Assembly: GCA_010024215.1 (NCBI GenBank)
Contig: RGHK01000044.1
Location: 1 to 6,839, forward strand
DNA: 6,839 nt
Origin: Pseudomonadota bacterium
GTDB lineage: Bacteria > Pseudomonadota > Gammaproteobacteria > Magnimaribacterales > D2472
Direction of reading: 5' to 3'
This document shows, piece by piece, positions 6,410-6,839 of the stretch; position 1 is the stretch's first letter, and each line of letters starts with the position of its first letter. Position numbers and translations under genes: made by a program. The notes below the pieces were generated by a model. That model was not told where the DNA came from. It saw only the letters and a list, made by a program, of their open reading frames with translations, and ran no database searches.

Positions 6410-6839
6410 GTGAAAAGTTAAGATTTGTTATAGCTGGTTTTTTTGTTGGTCTTGCTGAACTTCTTCCAGGTATATCAGGCTCTACTGTTGCTATAGCTTT
6501 TAATGTTTATGAGAAATTTATTTTATTTTTATCTAATTTAAAAATTAATAATCTGTCATTTAATCTTAAAAATACTCCAAAAGTAATTAGTGGAATCAAT
6601 GATATTTCAACTGAAAAAATCCAATCTTTCTATGAGTCAATAATTGATAATACAGTTTTGGTAAAAGGCACTAAAGAAGCAGAAATGGTTAAATTGCTCG
6701 AAAACACATACAGACATGTAAATATAGCTCTAATTAATGAATTGGCAATTATCTTCAATAAACTAGGCATAGATACGCTAGATGTTCTTGATGCTGCAGC
6801 TTCAAAATGGAACTTTCTACCATTTAGGCCCGGGCTTGT
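6406..6839 (+). CDS. Partial chimeric ORF: DUF368 N-terminus joined to UDP-sugar dehydrogenase fragment
   Basis: An open frame of 144 full codons starts in an ATGA overlap with pcm and runs off the window. Residues 1 to about 50 look like the start of a DUF368 protein: a hydrophobic stretch with GLAELLPGISGST (15-27) and a following VYEKFI (34-39), matching the family pattern of a first half-helix with PG.SGGT. DUF368 proteins are polytopic membrane proteins of about 250-300 residues, recently assigned as undecaprenyl phosphate translocases (PopT in Vibrio). From about residue 54 the protein becomes soluble and matches the late N-terminal/central part of nucleotide-sugar dehydrogenases: NTPKVISG (56-63), KLLENTYRHVNIALINELA (96-114), KWNFLPFRPGL (134-144). 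Neither half is complete: DUF368 lacks its other helices and the dehydrogenase lacks its NAD-binding GxGxxG domain. A functional fusion is unlikely; a chimeric junction is the better reading. Confidence 0.8.
   Translation, partial: MSEKLRFVIAGFFVGLAELLPGISGSTVAIAFNVYEKFILFLSNLKINNLSFNLKNTPKVISGINDISTEKIQSFYESIIDNTVLVKGTKEAEMVKLLENTYRHVNIALINELAIIFNKLGIDTLDVLDAAASKWNFLPFRPGL
6571..6839 (+). pseudogene. UDP-glucose/UDP-N-acetylhexosamine dehydrogenase internal fragment
   Basis: Codes for the end of the NAD-binding domain and the helical central domain of the UDP-glucose/GDP-mannose dehydrogenase family, enzymes that oxidise nucleotide sugars to uronic acids for capsule or O-antigen. Visible marks are NTPKVISG, GTKEAEMVKLLENTYR and the helix with NELAIIFNKLGID, then KWNFLPFRPGL. 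The window ends just before the expected catalytic Cys motif (GGHC). The 5' part, about 200 or more codons with the Rossmann NAD site, is missing and replaced by DUF368 sequence. Marked as a broken gene because no independent start or N-terminal domain is present; the 3' end may be intact beyond the window. The exact junction is uncertain by about 20 bases. Confidence 0.65.

Noticed and set aside
6406..6839. A novel membrane-anchored sugar dehydrogenase as a new biological system
   Set aside because: Both halves are fragments lacking essential parts (remaining DUF368 helices; NAD-binding domain), and the joint lies at a likely microhomology, so a chimera is far more probable than a new functional fusion.

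Overview
The window is a densely packed, entirely plus-strand housekeeping operon from an AT-rich bacterium (roughly one third G+C by eye). Gene order is pyrG, kdsA, eno, ftsB, ispD-ispF (fused), surE, pcm, then an ORF that begins as a DUF368 membrane protein. The run ftsB-ispD-ispF-surE-pcm, with pyrG-kdsA-eno in front, is the classic gammaproteobacterial arrangement. KdsA points to a Gram-negative outer membrane with Kdo-containing LPS. Low G+C, gene overlaps in place of spacers, and short proteins suggest a streamlined marine gammaproteobacterium. SAR86 is my best guess, but it is an inference from style and not from a search.

Layout: pyrG (19-1647) and kdsA (1650-2489) are 2 bases apart, and eno (2495-3772) follows after 5 more. 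From eno onward every gene overlaps the next: eno/ftsB by 4 bases, ftsB/ispDF by 11, ispDF/surE by 4, surE/pcm by 8 and pcm/DUF368 by 4. There is no intergenic stretch that could hold a promoter, terminator or RNA gene, and most starts lack a clear Shine-Dalgarno sequence. I see no tRNA, rRNA, CRISPR, insertion sequence or convincing repeat.

The genes share metabolites. Enolase makes PEP, which KdsA condenses with arabinose-5-phosphate to start Kdo synthesis. PyrG makes CTP, needed to activate Kdo (by KdsB, not in this window) and by IspD in the MEP isoprenoid pathway, and IspF releases CMP. Isoprenoids feed undecaprenyl phosphate, and DUF368 proteins are now known as undecaprenyl phosphate translocases. 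FtsB belongs to the septal cell-wall machinery. SurE (nucleotidase) and Pcm (isoaspartate repair) are a stress/stationary-phase pair.

Two places are structurally wrong for the families involved and deserve most attention. (1) The IspD half of the IspDF fusion lacks its first ~70-75 residues, including the whole CTP-binding/catalytic N-terminal motif, although a start codon is preserved. (2) The last ORF switches after about 50 residues of DUF368 into the middle of a UDP-sugar dehydrogenase in the same frame, and that dehydrogenase part may itself be a mosaic of two subfamilies. Assembly or amplification chimerism is the simplest explanation for (2) and a serious possibility for (1). I found no convincing new biological system here.
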